A DNA stretch of 64,000 bases from Pseudomonas sp. R5(2019). Its GTDB lineage: Bacteria > Pseudomonadota > Gammaproteobacteria > Pseudomonadales > Pseudomonadaceae. Shown here in pieces: positions 44,176 to 53,820 of the stretch. The stretch lies in assembly GCF_009905435.1 (NCBI RefSeq), contig NZ_JAAAMT010000002.1, forward strand, positions 186,001 through 250,000. Reading direction: 5' to 3'. A program made the translations under genes and the position numbers. The notes below the pieces were generated by a model. The model was not told the DNA's origin and did not search any database. It saw only the letters and a program-made list of their open reading frames with translations. Each line of letters opens with the position of its first letter. Position 1 is the first letter of the stretch.

Positions 44176-44221
44176 ACCCTTCAAAACGGTTCAACGACCG
44201 TTCCCGGCTCCTACCGGGAAC
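44172..44221 (+). terminator. Hairpins after the toxin-antitoxin operon
   Basis: TTGAACC/GGTTCAA (44172-44194), then GTTCCCGG/CCGGGAAC (44200-44221, 6-nt loop). No long T-run; convergent with puuA, so it may serve both directions. Confidence 0.5.
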
Positions 44222-44235
44222 AGTCTACAGGCCGA

Positions 44236-45582
44236 TCACAAAAACCACCGATACTCCCGCGCACTCACTTCATTCATGAACGCCAGATGGTCCTGGCGCT
44301 TGTTCTCGCAGTACACCATCACGAACTCACTTCCCAGCCCGGCATTGACCGCCGGGTGAAGACGCATGGCGGCCACGGCGCTGAGCATGTCCTTGGGGAA
44401 ATCGATGCCGCTCTGGCGGTTTTCGTTCAGTGGAGCGATGGGTTCGCGGGCCTGATCCAGGCCATATTCCATGCCGGTCAGGATCGCCGCCAGCACCAGA
44501 TACGGATTGGCGTCGGCGCCGGCCAGGCGATGTTCGAGGCGCAGGTTGCGCGGGTCGGATTCGGGGATGCGGATGCACGCATCGCGGTCCTCGAAGCCCC
44601 AGCTGGCGCGGCTGGCGGCGTTGACCATGGCGCCGTAGCGGCGGAAGGCGTTGTGGTTGGCGGCAAAGATCGGCATGCAGTGCGGCAGCAATTCCAGGCA
44701 GCCGGCCACGGCATGACGCAGCGGCCGTTGTTCGTTGGCCGCCAGCAGGTTGTTGCCCGCCTCGTCGTACAGGCTCACATGCACATGCATGCCACTGCCC
44801 GGCGCATCGAGGTAGGGCTTGCTGATAAAGCTGGCGCGATGGCCGTGCTTGAGCGCCACGCCACGGGTACTGCGGCAGAACAAGGCTGACCAGTCTGCCG
44901 CGCTCAGGGCGTCGTCGCTGTGGGCGAAGTTGATTTCAAATTGGCCTGGGCCCAATTCCGCGGTGATGACGTTGGCCGGCACGCCCTGCTCGTTGGCGGC
45001 TTCGACCATCTCGTGCAACACCGAGGAAAACCGCGACAGCCGTTCGATGTGCATGTTCGGCTGATCGTCCTGGTCGTCGGTGTAAGCGTCCCGAGGGAAC
45101 TGCGGCAGCCCGCTCTTGAGCGCGCGGTCGAACAGGTAAAACTCCAGCTCGAACGCCACCACCGGGCGGATTCCGCGCCTGGCCAGGCGCTCGATCACCC
45201 GCGCCAGCACTTCACGCGGCTCGAACTCGATCGGTGCGGCGGTGCCGTCCGAGCTGATCAGCATCTGCGCCAGCGGCTCGCCTTCCCAGCGCACCGGCTT
45301 GAGGGTGCCGGGGATCAAGCGCCGTGGTGCGTCCGGGTCGCCGTCGGCAAAGCAGTAATCGCCAATCGGGTGCAAGCCGCCCTGCACGCCCAGCAGCACG
45401 CAGTTCTGCGGCAGCTTCAATGGCGCACCGGCGGCGACTTTTTCCAGCATGTCCATGGGGTAGCGCTTGCCGTAGAAATGCCCGGGAATGTCCAGGGCGA
45501 TCAAATCGACATAGCGCACCTGCGGGTGCTGCGCCCGAAACGCACGCACTTCGCTGAGCAGATCGGGAGTGGCGGCAGTCAT
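44236..45582 (-). CDS. puuA: Glutamine synthetase-like gamma-glutamyl-polyamine synthetase
   Basis: 448-residue member of the glutamine synthetase superfamily. It has the beta-grasp N-domain and catalytic segments PVVAFELEFYLFD (metal glutamates), ELGPGQFEINF, GSGMHVHVSLYD and LEHRLAGADANPYL. The length and the company of a PuuB-type oxidase and a cupin-HTH regulator identify it as a PuuA/SpuI-type enzyme that glutamylates putrescine or related amines with ATP. AAGGACAG precedes ATG 45582, which is 24 bp after the regulator gene in one operon. Confidence 0.88.
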   Translation of the reverse strand: MTAATPDLLSEVRAFRAQHPQVRYVDLIALDIPGHFYGKRYPMDMLEKVAAGAPLKLPQNCVLLGVQGGLHPIGDYCFADGDPDAPRRLIPGTLKPVRWEGEPLAQMLISSDGTAAPIEFEPREVLARVIERLARRGIRPVVAFELEFYLFDRALKSGLPQFPRDAYTDDQDDQPNMHIERLSRFSSVLHEMVEAANEQGVPANVITAELGPGQFEINFAHSDDALSAADWSALFCRSTRGVALKHGHRASFISKPYLDAPGSGMHVHVSLYDEAGNNLLAANEQRPLRHAVAGCLELLPHCMPIFAANHNAFRRYGAMVNAASRASWGFEDRDACIRIPESDPRNLRLEHRLAGADANPYLVLAAILTGMEYGLDQAREPIAPLNENRQSGIDFPKDMLSAVAAMRLHPAVNAGLGSEFVMVYCENKRQDHLAFMNEVSAREYRWFL

Positions 45583-45605
45583 AGTCCTGTCCTTGTGAGG
45601 CGAAT

Positions 45606-46160
45606 TCAATTGAACACCCAGAGCACACGGGTGGGTTTGTCGGTGCGGTTGGCGTAGCGAAACTTGGCATGCGGCGGCAACTGGAAGCTGTCGTTGGGCC
45701 TGAGGGTCACGGCCTCGCCGTCATCCAGCCACAGCGTCAGCTCGCCTTCGAGCACAAAACCGCCCTGCTCCGAACTGTCGTTCAGATGCCCTTCGCCACT
45801 GCTGGCGCCCGGCTGCAAATGGCTGTCGAGCATGGAGAAACCGCCGGCAATGGTCGGCGAGGCCAGCACGTCGGTAATGCCCCCGGCGTAATACAAGGTG
45901 CGACGCTCGTCCGGGCGGGTCACCCAGCTGACATCCCGCAGCTTGTTCAGGTTGTAGAAATAGGTGGTCGGCACGCCCAGGCTTTCGCTGATGGCGGTGA
46001 GGTCGGCCACGGTCGGGCGCGACAGGCCACGCTCGACCTGAGACACAAAGCCCACCGAGCGATCGATGCGCTGGGCCAGTTCGCCCAGGGTCAGGTTCTT
46101 GAATTTGCGCAGGTCGCGAATCAGGATCGCCAGGCCTTCGACTTCTTCTTGCATGTTCAT
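45606..46160 (-). CDS. puuR: XRE-cupin transcriptional regulator, PuuR-like
   Basis: 184 residues: N-terminal HTH (LIRDLRKFKNLTLGELAQRIDRSVGFVSQVERGLSRPTV, about 12-50) and a C-terminal cupin (HLNDSSEQGGFVLEGELTLWLDDGEAVTLRPNDSFQLP, about 125-165). The family senses polyamines or gamma-glutamyl amines and represses the puu genes. It lies between puuB and puuA on the same strand, so it would control its own operon. Confidence 0.87.
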   Translation of the reverse strand: MNMQEEVEGLAILIRDLRKFKNLTLGELAQRIDRSVGFVSQVERGLSRPTVADLTAISESLGVPTTYFYNLNKLRDVSWVTRPDERRTLYYAGGITDVLASPTIAGGFSMLDSHLQPGASSGEGHLNDSSEQGGFVLEGELTLWLDDGEAVTLRPNDSFQLPPHAKFRYANRTDKPTRVLWVFN

Positions 46161-46175
46161 GGGTCAGTCCATTCC

Positions 46176-47465
46176 TCAAATAACGTCGCGCAGCCGATAC
46201 CAGGCCTTGCCCACCGCTTCCAGTGGCGCGGCCAACAGCGAGCCACCCGGGAAGCGCGGGTTCGACAGGCTCTGGTAGAGCGCCAATAAATGCTCATCGC
46301 CCAGAATTGCATCGCTCACCGCACGGGCGCCAGCCAGGGTCGGCAACACGCCATGGCCGGAAAAGCCCTGCAACCAGTAACGCTGGCCGTGGCGGCCAAT
46401 GTCGGGCGTGCGTTTCATGCTGACATCGATATGGCCGCCCCAGGCGTAGTCGATGTCGACCCCGCGCAGTTGCGGGAAAACCCGCTCAAGATACGGGCGC
46501 GTGGCGCTGGCGACATCCTTGGGAATGCCGCCCAGGTAAGTGCAGCCGCCACCAAACAGCAACCGATGGTCTGGCAGCAGACGGAAGTAATCAGGCACGA
46601 ACTGGTTGTCGATCACGCAGCTGTTGTGCGGCAACAGCGACTGCGCCAGGTCCGGCGGCAGCGGCGCGGTGGCGACCTGATACGAGCCCACCGGCAACAG
46701 GCGGTTGGCCAGCTGGCGGTCCAGGCCATCGATATAGGCATTGCAGGCCAGCACCAGCACATCGCTGTGCACCTCGCCCCGTTCAGTACGGGCGACAAAG
46801 CCGTCAGCGGTTTCGCGATAACCCAGCACCTGGCTCTGCTCGAAGATTTGCCCACCGGCCCGCTCGATGGCAGCGGCCAGGCCCTGGGCCAGTTTCAGCG
46901 GGTTCAGGTGCGCGCCATTGGGATCATAAAGCGCGGCGCGATAGCGCGGGCTGGCGATCCATTCGGGCAGTTCATCACCCTCGATCAGCCGCAATGCGTC
47001 GTAGCCCCACTTGTTGCGGGCCTCGTCACGAGCCTCATGGAGCATCGCCACGCGCCGCGCTTGCACGGCGGTCCAGAGGCTGCCGAGGCGGTAATCGATG
47101 TCGAAGCCATGGCGCTGGGGCAGATCGCGCATCTCCTCGGCCGCCCAACGCATGCTGCCCCACAGCTGGCGCGTGCGTTCGACGCCCAATTGCCGTTCAA
47201 ACGGCGGCATGTCGCACGACCAGCCCAGCAACGCCTGCCCGCCATTGCGCCCGGAGGCGGCCCAGGCAATGCGGCTGGCCTCCAGCAGCACCACGCGCTT
47301 GCCGGCCAGCGCCAGGCGCAGGGCACTGTGCAAACCGCTGAAACCCGCGCCGATCACGAGCACATCGCAGCTCAGGGTGCTCTGCAGGGTGGGGCGTAAT
47401 GGCAGCGCGCCAGGGAAGGTGACGGCGTAGTACGTGGCGATGTGTTGGGCGGACTGTTTGAACAT
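46176..47465 (-). CDS. puuB: Gamma-glutamylputrescine oxidase-type FAD oxidoreductase
   Basis: 429-residue DAO-fold flavoprotein: N-terminal dinucleotide motif VLVIGAGFSGLHSALRLALAG, IAWAASGRNGGQALLGWSCDM, and C-terminal AWGGHIDVSMKRTPDIGRHGQRYWLQGFSGHGV, as in PuuB and related gamma-glutamyl-amine oxidases. It would oxidise the PuuA product to an aldehyde. First gene of puuB-puuR-puuA; the upstream AT-rich stretch (47466-47570) is the probable promoter, next to an insertion-sequence remnant. Confidence 0.88.
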   Translation of the reverse strand: MFKQSAQHIATYYAVTFPGALPLRPTLQSTLSCDVLVIGAGFSGLHSALRLALAGKRVVLLEASRIAWAASGRNGGQALLGWSCDMPPFERQLGVERTRQLWGSMRWAAEEMRDLPQRHGFDIDYRLGSLWTAVQARRVAMLHEARDEARNKWGYDALRLIEGDELPEWIASPRYRAALYDPNGAHLNPLKLAQGLAAAIERAGGQIFEQSQVLGYRETADGFVARTERGEVHSDVLVLACNAYIDGLDRQLANRLLPVGSYQVATAPLPPDLAQSLLPHNSCVIDNQFVPDYFRLLPDHRLLFGGGCTYLGGIPKDVASATRPYLERVFPQLRGVDIDYAWGGHIDVSMKRTPDIGRHGQRYWLQGFSGHGVLPTLAGARAVSDAILGDEHLLALYQSLSNPRFPGGSLLAAPLEAVGKAWYRLRDVI

Positions 47466-47679
47466 GACGGGCCATCCATGTGAAATTTTATGATTATATT
47501 TTCATGAAAAAATAGCAGATAAATTTCACGAAGCCAAGTCGACAGCCGTCTCCTTAAAACCAAGACATCTACACATATCATTTAATACTATATAAATCAG
47601 TCGTATGTACTCGATACCTCCAGACCAGACGTCCGCATGATGACGATTTGAGCATTGCAAACTTGAAGACCTGCAAACG

Positions 47680-48795
47680 ATGAAAAAAGACAAATACGAA
47701 ACGAATCAACTACATAGATTAAATATTCCCGGACTGGACACCCGTCTGATCAAGCGTTACTGGGACCTGGTCATGGCCCATATCAACGGACCATCGGCAG
47801 TAGCCGCTGGCATAAAGGTCTTACCCAAGGCCAACCAGGTATTTGCCCAAACCCAAGCGCTTTGGCGTTTTCTCAGCAATGACCAGATCAAATTGACCGG
47901 CTTGGCCACACCCCTCTTAGAGCTAGCCCACGAAGGCAGCCGCGACAGTTGCGACGACTACGTTCTCGTTGCCCATGACTGGTCCTGTATCAACTACAGC
48001 CAGCACCATGCAAAGACGGATCGCCTGCAAGTGCCCCACGATTGCGCCATGGGTTACGAGCTACAGAGCAGCTTGCTGATCAGTGATCGTGACGGAGCGC
48101 CTATTTGCACACCTGCACTAAACCTGGCCACGAATAAAGGCGTACTGAGCACTCGTACCGACGAACCCCTTGAATCTCAGAAGCATCTGGATGAACTGAC
48201 GCAGCGTATCGCCTGGCTGCAAGCACAAGATTTTGCCAAGCCGTTGGTGCATATCGTGGATCGTGAGGCCGACTCGGCGGCTCATCTTCGCCAGTGGCAC
48301 GCGGGTCAACATCGTTATCTGGTCCGAGTAAACGCAGGCTCCCTCGCGCAACATGAAGGCCAATCAAAACCGCTGCGGCTCATTGCGCAGCAGCTGAGTT
48401 TCCACGAAACACGGCAGGTGGATCACAAGGGGAAACCCGCCATCCAGTGGCTGGCTGAGACCGATGTTGTGCTGACTCAGCCGGGAGCTTCTTTGGCACT
48501 GCGCTTGATTGTCACTAGAATAATTGGCCCTGAGGGCGAGCTTTTGGCTGAGTGGTACCTGCTGAGCAACCTTGAGGCGTCAGTGCAACCTGAACGGTTG
48601 GCGCTCTGGTATTACTGGCGCTGGCGCATCGAGTCGTACTTCAAATTACTGAAAGAGGCGGGACAAGAGCCGGAAAGCTGGCAACAGGAAAGCGGCGCGC
48701 CCATTTTCAAACGGCTACTGATCGCCTCCCAGGCCTGTGCGATGGTGTGGCGTCTGCTGCGCGTCCAGGGCGAGTTGCCGAGCAAACGCTGCTGA
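47680..48795 (+). mobile_element. IS4-type transposase, 3' end decayed
   Basis: 371-residue DDE transposase with the IS4-family Y-(2)-R-(3)-E-(6)-K signature in YYWRWRIESYFKLLK near residue 315, and acidic residues in VAHDWSCINY and HIVDREADS. The frame stops early after LRVQGELPSKRC. A shift to another frame continues with AEQTLLIRLSQRH, then a stop, then further family-like residues, so the C-terminus is lost by frameshift and nonsense changes. No clear terminal inverted repeats or target duplication were found. AT-rich DNA at 47510-47640 may be the left end. Confidence 0.75.
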
Positions 48796-48889
48796 TACGA
48801 CTGTCCCAAAGGCACTGAACTCAAGCGCTGGATGTAAAAGCCCTGATACGTCTACTCTTTCGCCTCTGTCCCGTTATCGAGTGTTTGTC

Positions 48890-49594
48890 ATGACCGATCT
48901 GTCTGCCTTCCCGATCACCAAGAAGTGGCCTGCCCAGCATCCCGAGCGCCTGCAACTCTATTCGTTGCCCACCCCCAACGGCGTCAAGGTGTCGATCATG
49001 CTTGAGGAGATCGGCCTGGCTTATGAGGCGCACCGGGTCAGCTTCGAGACCCATGACCAGCTGTCCGCCGAATTCATTTCAATTAACCCCAATAACAAGA
49101 TCCCGGCCATCCTCGACCCCAATGGCCCGGCGGGCGCACCGCTGCCGTTGTTCGAGTCGGGGGCGATCCTGGTGTACCTCGCCGAGAAAACCGGCAAGCT
49201 GATACCCCGGGACCCGGCCGGCCGCTATGAAGCGATCCAGTGGCTGATGTTCCAGATGGGCGGCATCGGGCCGATGTTTGGCCAGGTGGGGTTCTTCAAT
49301 AAATTTGCCGGCAAGGACTACGAAGACAAGCGTCCGCGCGACCGCTATGTCGCCGAATCGAAGCGTTTGCTCGGTGTGCTCAATACACGTCTTGAGGGGC
49401 GCCAGTGGTTGCTCGGCGATGAATACAGCATTGCCGATATCGCGACCTTTCCGTGGGTGCGCAACCTGATTGGTTTCTATGAAGCGGGCGATCTGGTGGG
49501 CATTCAGGATTTCCCGAATGTGATGGCAGCGCTTGATCGCTTTCTGGCGCGGCCTGCGGTGGCCAGGGGCTTGACCATTCCTGCGGCCGGATGA
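48890..49594 (+). CDS. Glutathione S-transferase, YghU/YfcG-like
   Basis: 234 residues: thioredoxin-like N-domain (LYSLPTPNGVKVSIMLEEIGLAYE, NPNNKIPAILDPNG, LFESGAILVYLAEK) and an all-helical C-domain (WLLGDEYSIADIATFPWVRN). The TPNG active-site context is that of nu-class disulfide-bond reductases YfcG and YghU. ATG 48890 follows the decayed transposase directly; an insertion may have altered its native promoter. Confidence 0.88.
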   Translation: MTDLSAFPITKKWPAQHPERLQLYSLPTPNGVKVSIMLEEIGLAYEAHRVSFETHDQLSAEFISINPNNKIPAILDPNGPAGAPLPLFESGAILVYLAEKTGKLIPRDPAGRYEAIQWLMFQMGGIGPMFGQVGFFNKFAGKDYEDKRPRDRYVAESKRLLGVLNTRLEGRQWLLGDEYSIADIATFPWVRNLIGFYEAGDLVGIQDFPNVMAALDRFLARPAVARGLTIPAAG

Positions 49595-49637
49595 CGGAGG
49601 TTGCCAGCCGCCCCTTGCGGGCGGCTGGCGGGCCTGA

Positions 49638-51017
49638 TCAGTGACGGTCGTGCCACACGGTTTGGGCGTTGCAGAACTCGCGCACGCCGAAGTGCGACAA
49701 CTCACGGCCAAAGCCGCTTTTCTTCACGCCACCAAACACCACGCGTGGGTCTGAGGCGCTGTAACCGTTGATGAATACGCCACCGGTTTCCAGCTCGTCG
49801 GCAAAGCGCTCGGCCAGCGCCAGGTCTGCGGTGTAGACAGTGGCGGTGAGGCCGAATTCGCTGTCGTTGGCCAGTGCCAAAGCGTGTTCTGCATCCCTGG
49901 CCGTGATGATCGAGGCCACGGGCCCAAACAGCTCCTGCTTGAACGAGGTCATGTCCGCGGTCACATCACCGAGCACGGTCGGCTCGTAGTAGTTGCCCGC
50001 ACCCTCGGCCTTGCGTCCGCCCAACAGCAGGGTCGCGCCTTCGGCCAGCGTGGCTTGCACCTGCCCGTCCAGCTCATCGCGCAGATCGTAGCGCGCCATT
50101 GGGCCCAGGTAGTGTTCTTCCAGCAGCGGGTCGCCCATCTTCAGCGCTTGTACCGCTTCGACATACTTGGCGGTGAAGGCTTGCACCACCGGCTGCTCGA
50201 TGATCATGCGCTTGGCGGCGGCGCAGACTTGCCCGGTGTTCTGGTAGCGGCCGATCACGGCAGCCTTCACGGCTTCGTCCAGGTTGGCATCGGCAAGCAC
50301 GATAAAGGGGTCGGAGCCACCCAGTTCCAGCACGCATTTTTTCAACGCGGCACCGGCCTGTGCACCAATGGCGGCGCCTGCACGCACGCTGCCGGTGACG
50401 GTCACGCCGGCGATGCGCGAATCGACAATGGCCTTGGACACGCCGTCGGGAGCCACGTTGATCACCGTAAACACACCGTCTTCAAAGCCTGCCGCACGGA
50501 AGGCATCCAGCAGCAGGTAAGCGCTGCCCATCACGTTCGGAGCGTGCTTGAGCACGTAGGTGTTGCCGGCCAGGATAGCCGGGACCGCGCCGCGCAAGAC
50601 CTGCCAGATCGGGAAGTTCCACGGCATCACGGCCAGTACCGGACCGAGCGGGCGGTACTCGATTCGCGCCTTGCCACCTTCCACCTGAGTCGCCTCGGGC
50701 GCCAGCATGGCCGGGCCGTTTTCGGCGTACCACAGGCACAGCTGGGCGCATTTCTCGATTTCGCCGCGGGCCTGCTTGATCGGCTTGCCCATTTCCAGGG
50801 TGATCATCCGTGCCATGGCTTCGCTGTTGTCGCGCAAGGCCTTGGCCAACGCTTGCAGCCGTTCAACCCGGGCACTCAGCGGTGCGCGACGCCAGACGGC
50901 GAAAGCGCTTGCGCTACCGGCCAGCGCAGCTTCGAACGCCTCGGCGCTGTCGAACGGGTATTCGCCAATCGGCTCGCCGGTGGCGGGGTTGATGGAAACA
51001 GCGGCAAGGTTGCTCAT
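49638..51017 (-). CDS. sad: Succinate-semialdehyde dehydrogenase, Sad/YneI-like
   Basis: 459-residue aldehyde dehydrogenase of the short Sad/YneI type. Cofactor segment VMPWNFPIWQVLRGAVPAI, catalytic glutamate in CVLELGGSDP, catalytic cysteine in NTGQVCAAAKR. In E. coli, Sad oxidises succinate semialdehyde derived from putrescine/GABA; the puu operon 2 kb away makes that role plausible here. AGGAG is 7 nt before ATG 51017. Divergent from a LysR gene as yneI is from yneJ. Confidence 0.87.
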   Translation of the reverse strand: MSNLAAVSINPATGEPIGEYPFDSAEAFEAALAGSASAFAVWRRAPLSARVERLQALAKALRDNSEAMARMITLEMGKPIKQARGEIEKCAQLCLWYAENGPAMLAPEATQVEGGKARIEYRPLGPVLAVMPWNFPIWQVLRGAVPAILAGNTYVLKHAPNVMGSAYLLLDAFRAAGFEDGVFTVINVAPDGVSKAIVDSRIAGVTVTGSVRAGAAIGAQAGAALKKCVLELGGSDPFIVLADANLDEAVKAAVIGRYQNTGQVCAAAKRMIIEQPVVQAFTAKYVEAVQALKMGDPLLEEHYLGPMARYDLRDELDGQVQATLAEGATLLLGGRKAEGAGNYYEPTVLGDVTADMTSFKQELFGPVASIITARDAEHALALANDSEFGLTATVYTADLALAERFADELETGGVFINGYSASDPRVVFGGVKKSGFGRELSHFGVREFCNAQTVWHDRH

Positions 51018-51117
51018 CGCAGGGCTCCTGGTAAGTGGATGACGGCCACGATAAGTCAGGCCTACAATCATTAAAACTGAATAATACTGACCGATTCATT
51101 CACGCCAGGAGAATGTC

Positions 51118-51984
51118 GTGGACCTGACCCAACTCGAGATGTTTCGCGCCGTCGCCGAAGAAGGCAGCATCAGCGCCGCCGCCCAGCGCGTGCACCGGGT
51201 GCCCTCCAACCTCACCACGCGGATTCGCCAGTTGGAGGCAGACCTGGGTGTCGAACTGTTTATCCGCGAGAAGCTGCGCCTGCGATTGTCGCCGGCCGGG
51301 TGGAATTTTCTCGACTATGCGCGGCGCATTCTCGACCTGGTCGACGAGGCCCGGCTGGCCGTCAGCGGCCAAGAGCCCCAGGGTGGTTTCTCCCTGGGTT
51401 CATTGGAAAGTACCGCCGCAGTGCGCATCCCTGCCCTGCTGGCGGCCTATCACCAGCACTTCCCGAAAGTCGAACTGGACCTCTCCACCGGCCCTTCCGG
51501 CACCATGATCGAGGGCGTACTCGACGGCCGCCTCGCCGCCGCCTTTGTCGATGGCCCGGTGCTGCACCCGGCACTGGAGGGCATGCCGGTGTTCGAGGAG
51601 GAAATGGTGGTGATCGCCCCCTCCAGCCACCCGCCTATCCTCAACGCCGGGCAGGTCAACGGCGAAAGCATCTACGCCTTTCGCGCCAACTGCTCCTACC
51701 GCAAACATTTCGAACGCTGGTTCAGCAGCGACGGTTCAACGCCGGGGAAAATTTTCGAAATGGAGTCCTATCACGGCATGCTTGCCTGCGTCAGCGCCGG
51801 TGCCGGCCTGGCGCTGATGCCGCGCAGCATGCTCGAAAGCATGCCGGGCAGCAGCAACGTCAGCGTCTGGCCGTTGTGTGAACAGTTCAGCCATCTGAAC
51901 ACTTGGCTGATCTGGCGCCAGGGGGTCAAGCCGCGCAATCTGGTGGCGATGATTGAATTGCTGCAGGCCGGGACCGTCCAATAA
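51118..51984 (+). CDS. LysR-family regulator, PtrR/YneJ-like
   Basis: 288 residues: HTH at the N-terminus ([35 protein letters not shown]) with the [16 protein letters not shown] recognition region seen in the PtrR/YneJ group, then a LysR effector domain ([30 protein letters not shown]). GTG 51118 has AGGAG 6 nt upstream. Divergent from the Sad-like gene with a 100-bp gap, matching the E. coli yneJ-yneI arrangement; control of sad is inferred. Its stop directly abuts the stop of the convergent globin gene. Confidence 0.85.
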   Translation: MDLTQLEMFRAVAEEGSISAAAQRVHRVPSNLTTRIRQLEADLGVELFIREKLRLRLSPAGWNFLDYARRILDLVDEARLAVSGQEPQGGFSLGSLESTAAVRIPALLAAYHQHFPKVELDLSTGPSGTMIEGVLDGRLAAAFVDGPVLHPALEGMPVFEEEMVVIAPSSHPPILNAGQVNGESIYAFRANCSYRKHFERWFSSDGSTPGKIFEMESYHGMLACVSAGAGLALMPRSMLESMPGSSNVSVWPLCEQFSHLNTWLIWRQGVKPRNLVAMIELLQAGTVQ

Positions 51985-52407
51985 TCAGAGGCCGTGCCGA
52001 TTGCGACTGGCCTGCACAATCCGCTGCGCCGGCACCCGCAGTTGCGTCAGCAGGTAGTCGGCAAATTCAGGCGAATACGGCTGCAAGGCAATCGCCTGTT
52101 CCATGCACATCAACCAGGCGGCGCTGCCGGCTTCATCGATCGGCCATTGCGCATGGAAGGCCGGGATCGCAATCGAGCCGTATTTCTCGCTGAACAGCTT
52201 CGGCCCGCCCAGCCAGCCGCTGAGAAAGCAGGTGAGCTTGTCCCGGGCACTGTCCAGGCTTTCGGGGTGCATGCGGCGCAGTTGCGCGGCCGCCGGGAGT
52301 TCATCCATCAGCCGGTAGAAGTCGTCGACCAGCCGACGCAGGCCGTCGATGCCACCGGCAGCCTGGTAGGAGGCATCGCCGGTGCCGTAGGAGGGAGTGG
52401 TGGTCAT
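51985..52407 (-). CDS. Group II truncated haemoglobin
   Basis: 140-residue globin of the 2-on-2 type. It has the GGIDGLRRLVDDFYRLMDELP helix B region, SGWLGGPKLFSEKYG, and the proximal histidine region PAFHAQWPIDEAGSAAWLMCMEQAI. Such proteins bind O2 or NO or protect against oxidative stress. ATG 52407 has AGGA 8 nt upstream; an in-frame ATG at 52416 is also possible. Stop to stop with the LysR gene, no gap. Confidence 0.88.
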   Translation of the reverse strand: MTTTPSYGTGDASYQAAGGIDGLRRLVDDFYRLMDELPAAAQLRRMHPESLDSARDKLTCFLSGWLGGPKLFSEKYGSIAIPAFHAQWPIDEAGSAAWLMCMEQAIALQPYSPEFADYLLTQLRVPAQRIVQASRNRHGL

Positions 52408-52491
52408 ATGGGCCATCCTGCTTGGGAAAGCACCATGTTAGCGCTGGCGCCCTGGCGGCAAAATAGCTTGCAGGCTAACGATCACACTTGA

Positions 52492-52908
52492 TCAAGGCTT
52501 GAACGCCGCCTCAACTTCAGCGCCGGTCATCGTCTTGGTCTTATTGGAGAAGTCGTACCAGGCGGGTTTTTCATCGATATAGACCTGCAGGTCGAAGGTC
52601 CAGTTTTCAGGCCCTTGGAGCAAACCGAGCGGCACGGAGTAGAAGCCGCCCTGCTTGAGCCGGTAAAACAGGTGGGTGCCACAGGTATCGCAAAATCCGC
52701 GCTCAGCCCAGTCCGAAGAGCTGAAGACTTTGATGTGTTCTTCGCTGGCGTAGACCGGTGCGGTTTCGGTGTCTACCGCCATGGCCGGCCCACCCGCCCA
52801 TTGGCGGCACATGCTGCAATGGCAGGCGCTGAAAGTGGGGTGTTTGAGCTCAACGGTGAACGTGACCGCGCCGCACAGGCAACGGCCTTGTTTTTTGATG
52901 ACTGACAT
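52492..52908 (-). CDS. GFA (glutathione-dependent formaldehyde-activating)-like protein
   Basis: 138 residues with zinc-binding cysteines in RCLCGAVTFTVE, SACHCSMCRQWAGGPAMAV and FCDTCGTHLFYRL, the GFA/CENP-V fold. Catalytic role in the family is uncertain. ATG 52908 has GGAG 6 nt upstream, preferred over ATG 52920. Single-gene unit. Confidence 0.87.
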   Translation of the reverse strand: MSVIKKQGRCLCGAVTFTVELKHPTFSACHCSMCRQWAGGPAMAVDTETAPVYASEEHIKVFSSSDWAERGFCDTCGTHLFYRLKQGGFYSVPLGLLQGPENWTFDLQVYIDEKPAWYDFSNKTKTMTGAEVEAAFKP

Positions 52909-52977
52909 GATGCTCTCCATTTCAGGGTAAAAACCGTAGGAGCAACTGTAGCTGCTACATCAGGTTAGACCCGCAAA

Positions 52978-53385
52978 TCAGTTGGAGAACGCCCGACCCA
53001 GCCCACCCGGGACGCCGCTGCTGTCGGTCTCTTGCCACGGCCCTTTCAGGCTGGTCGACCAGCTCCAGCCACCGTCCCAGCGGTAATAGGTGCGTTGGCG
53101 GTAAAAGGTGTTGGTCAGTTTCTCAAGCACATAGACGCCCAGTTTCGGGTCCCAATGGCTGGCCCCCCCCGGTGGCGGCGCAAAACTCGCCGAGGTACGC
53201 GGCATCGGTTTGGGCGTCGCTGACGGTGGCTTGGGCTTGCTCGGGCCACCGACTGGCGGCTTGACCGTCGGCACCGACGGCGGTGGAGTCCGCTGTGGCG
53301 GCGCGGTGGGGACCGGTTGCTGCACCGCACAGGCGCTCAAGCCCACTATCAGGGTGAGAAGGGTCATGCGGGCAATGGCAGTCAT
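52978..53385 (-). CDS. Proline-rich putative lipoprotein
   Basis: 135 residues. N-terminal hydrophobic segment ending LSACAVQQ fits a lipoprotein signal (cysteine near residue 19), followed by a Pro/Lys-rich linker (about 25-70) and a compact C-terminal region with aromatic residues (YYRWDGGWSWSTSLKGPW). Not recognised as a named family; probably an envelope lipoprotein. Confidence 0.7.
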   Translation of the reverse strand: MTAIARMTLLTLIVGLSACAVQQPVPTAPPQRTPPPSVPTVKPPVGGPSKPKPPSATPKPMPRTSASFAPPPGGASHWDPKLGVYVLEKLTNTFYRQRTYYRWDGGWSWSTSLKGPWQETDSSGVPGGLGRAFSN

Positions 53386-53450
53386 GGCGGTGTACTCGTA
53401 CAGGACATCGATCGAAGTGAGGGGACGCAAGGTGCGTGTCCGGTTTGACT

Positions 53451-53744
53451 TCAATTTGTGGCGACAGTTTCACCCAGACGCTTCATGGCGATGGATGCCG
53501 TGGCCGACTCGACGCCGCTGGCCTGGGCCTGCAGCCATTGCAGCAACGCCAGCTCGCTGAACGTCAGCACCGGGATGAACAGCCAGCAAAACAGACTGCA
53601 CAGGGCGAGGAAGATCAGGGCCAGCCAGCGCAAGTCGCCGCTCAAGGTGGCGAATGAGGGTTGCAGCCAGAGCACGGCGGCGATCAATACAGAGACGAAG
53701 AGCAGGGTTGAACGCAAATAGGGCGTTAGCAAGACGGACTTCAT
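53451..53744 (-). CDS. Small membrane protein of unknown function
   Basis: 97 residues with two predicted transmembrane helices (LLFVSVLIAAVLWL and WLALIFLALCSLFCWLFIPVL) and a polar C-terminus. Upstream of and on the same strand as the lipoprotein gene, 65 bp apart. No family recognised. Confidence 0.6.
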   Translation of the reverse strand: MKSVLLTPYLRSTLLFVSVLIAAVLWLQPSFATLSGDLRWLALIFLALCSLFCWLFIPVLTFSELALLQWLQAQASGVESATASIAMKRLGETVATN

Positions 53745-53820
53745 GGGGCGTGGGGCCGAAATGGACTTGGGGATTTGAAGGTATCGGCCGGGGGATGGGA
53801 ATCTTTATCTAGCGATGGGG

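Noticed and set aside
48737..48889. N-terminal extension of the glutathione transferase in the open frame from 48737
   Set aside because: This stretch is out-of-frame transposase sequence; the family N-terminus begins after ATG 48890.
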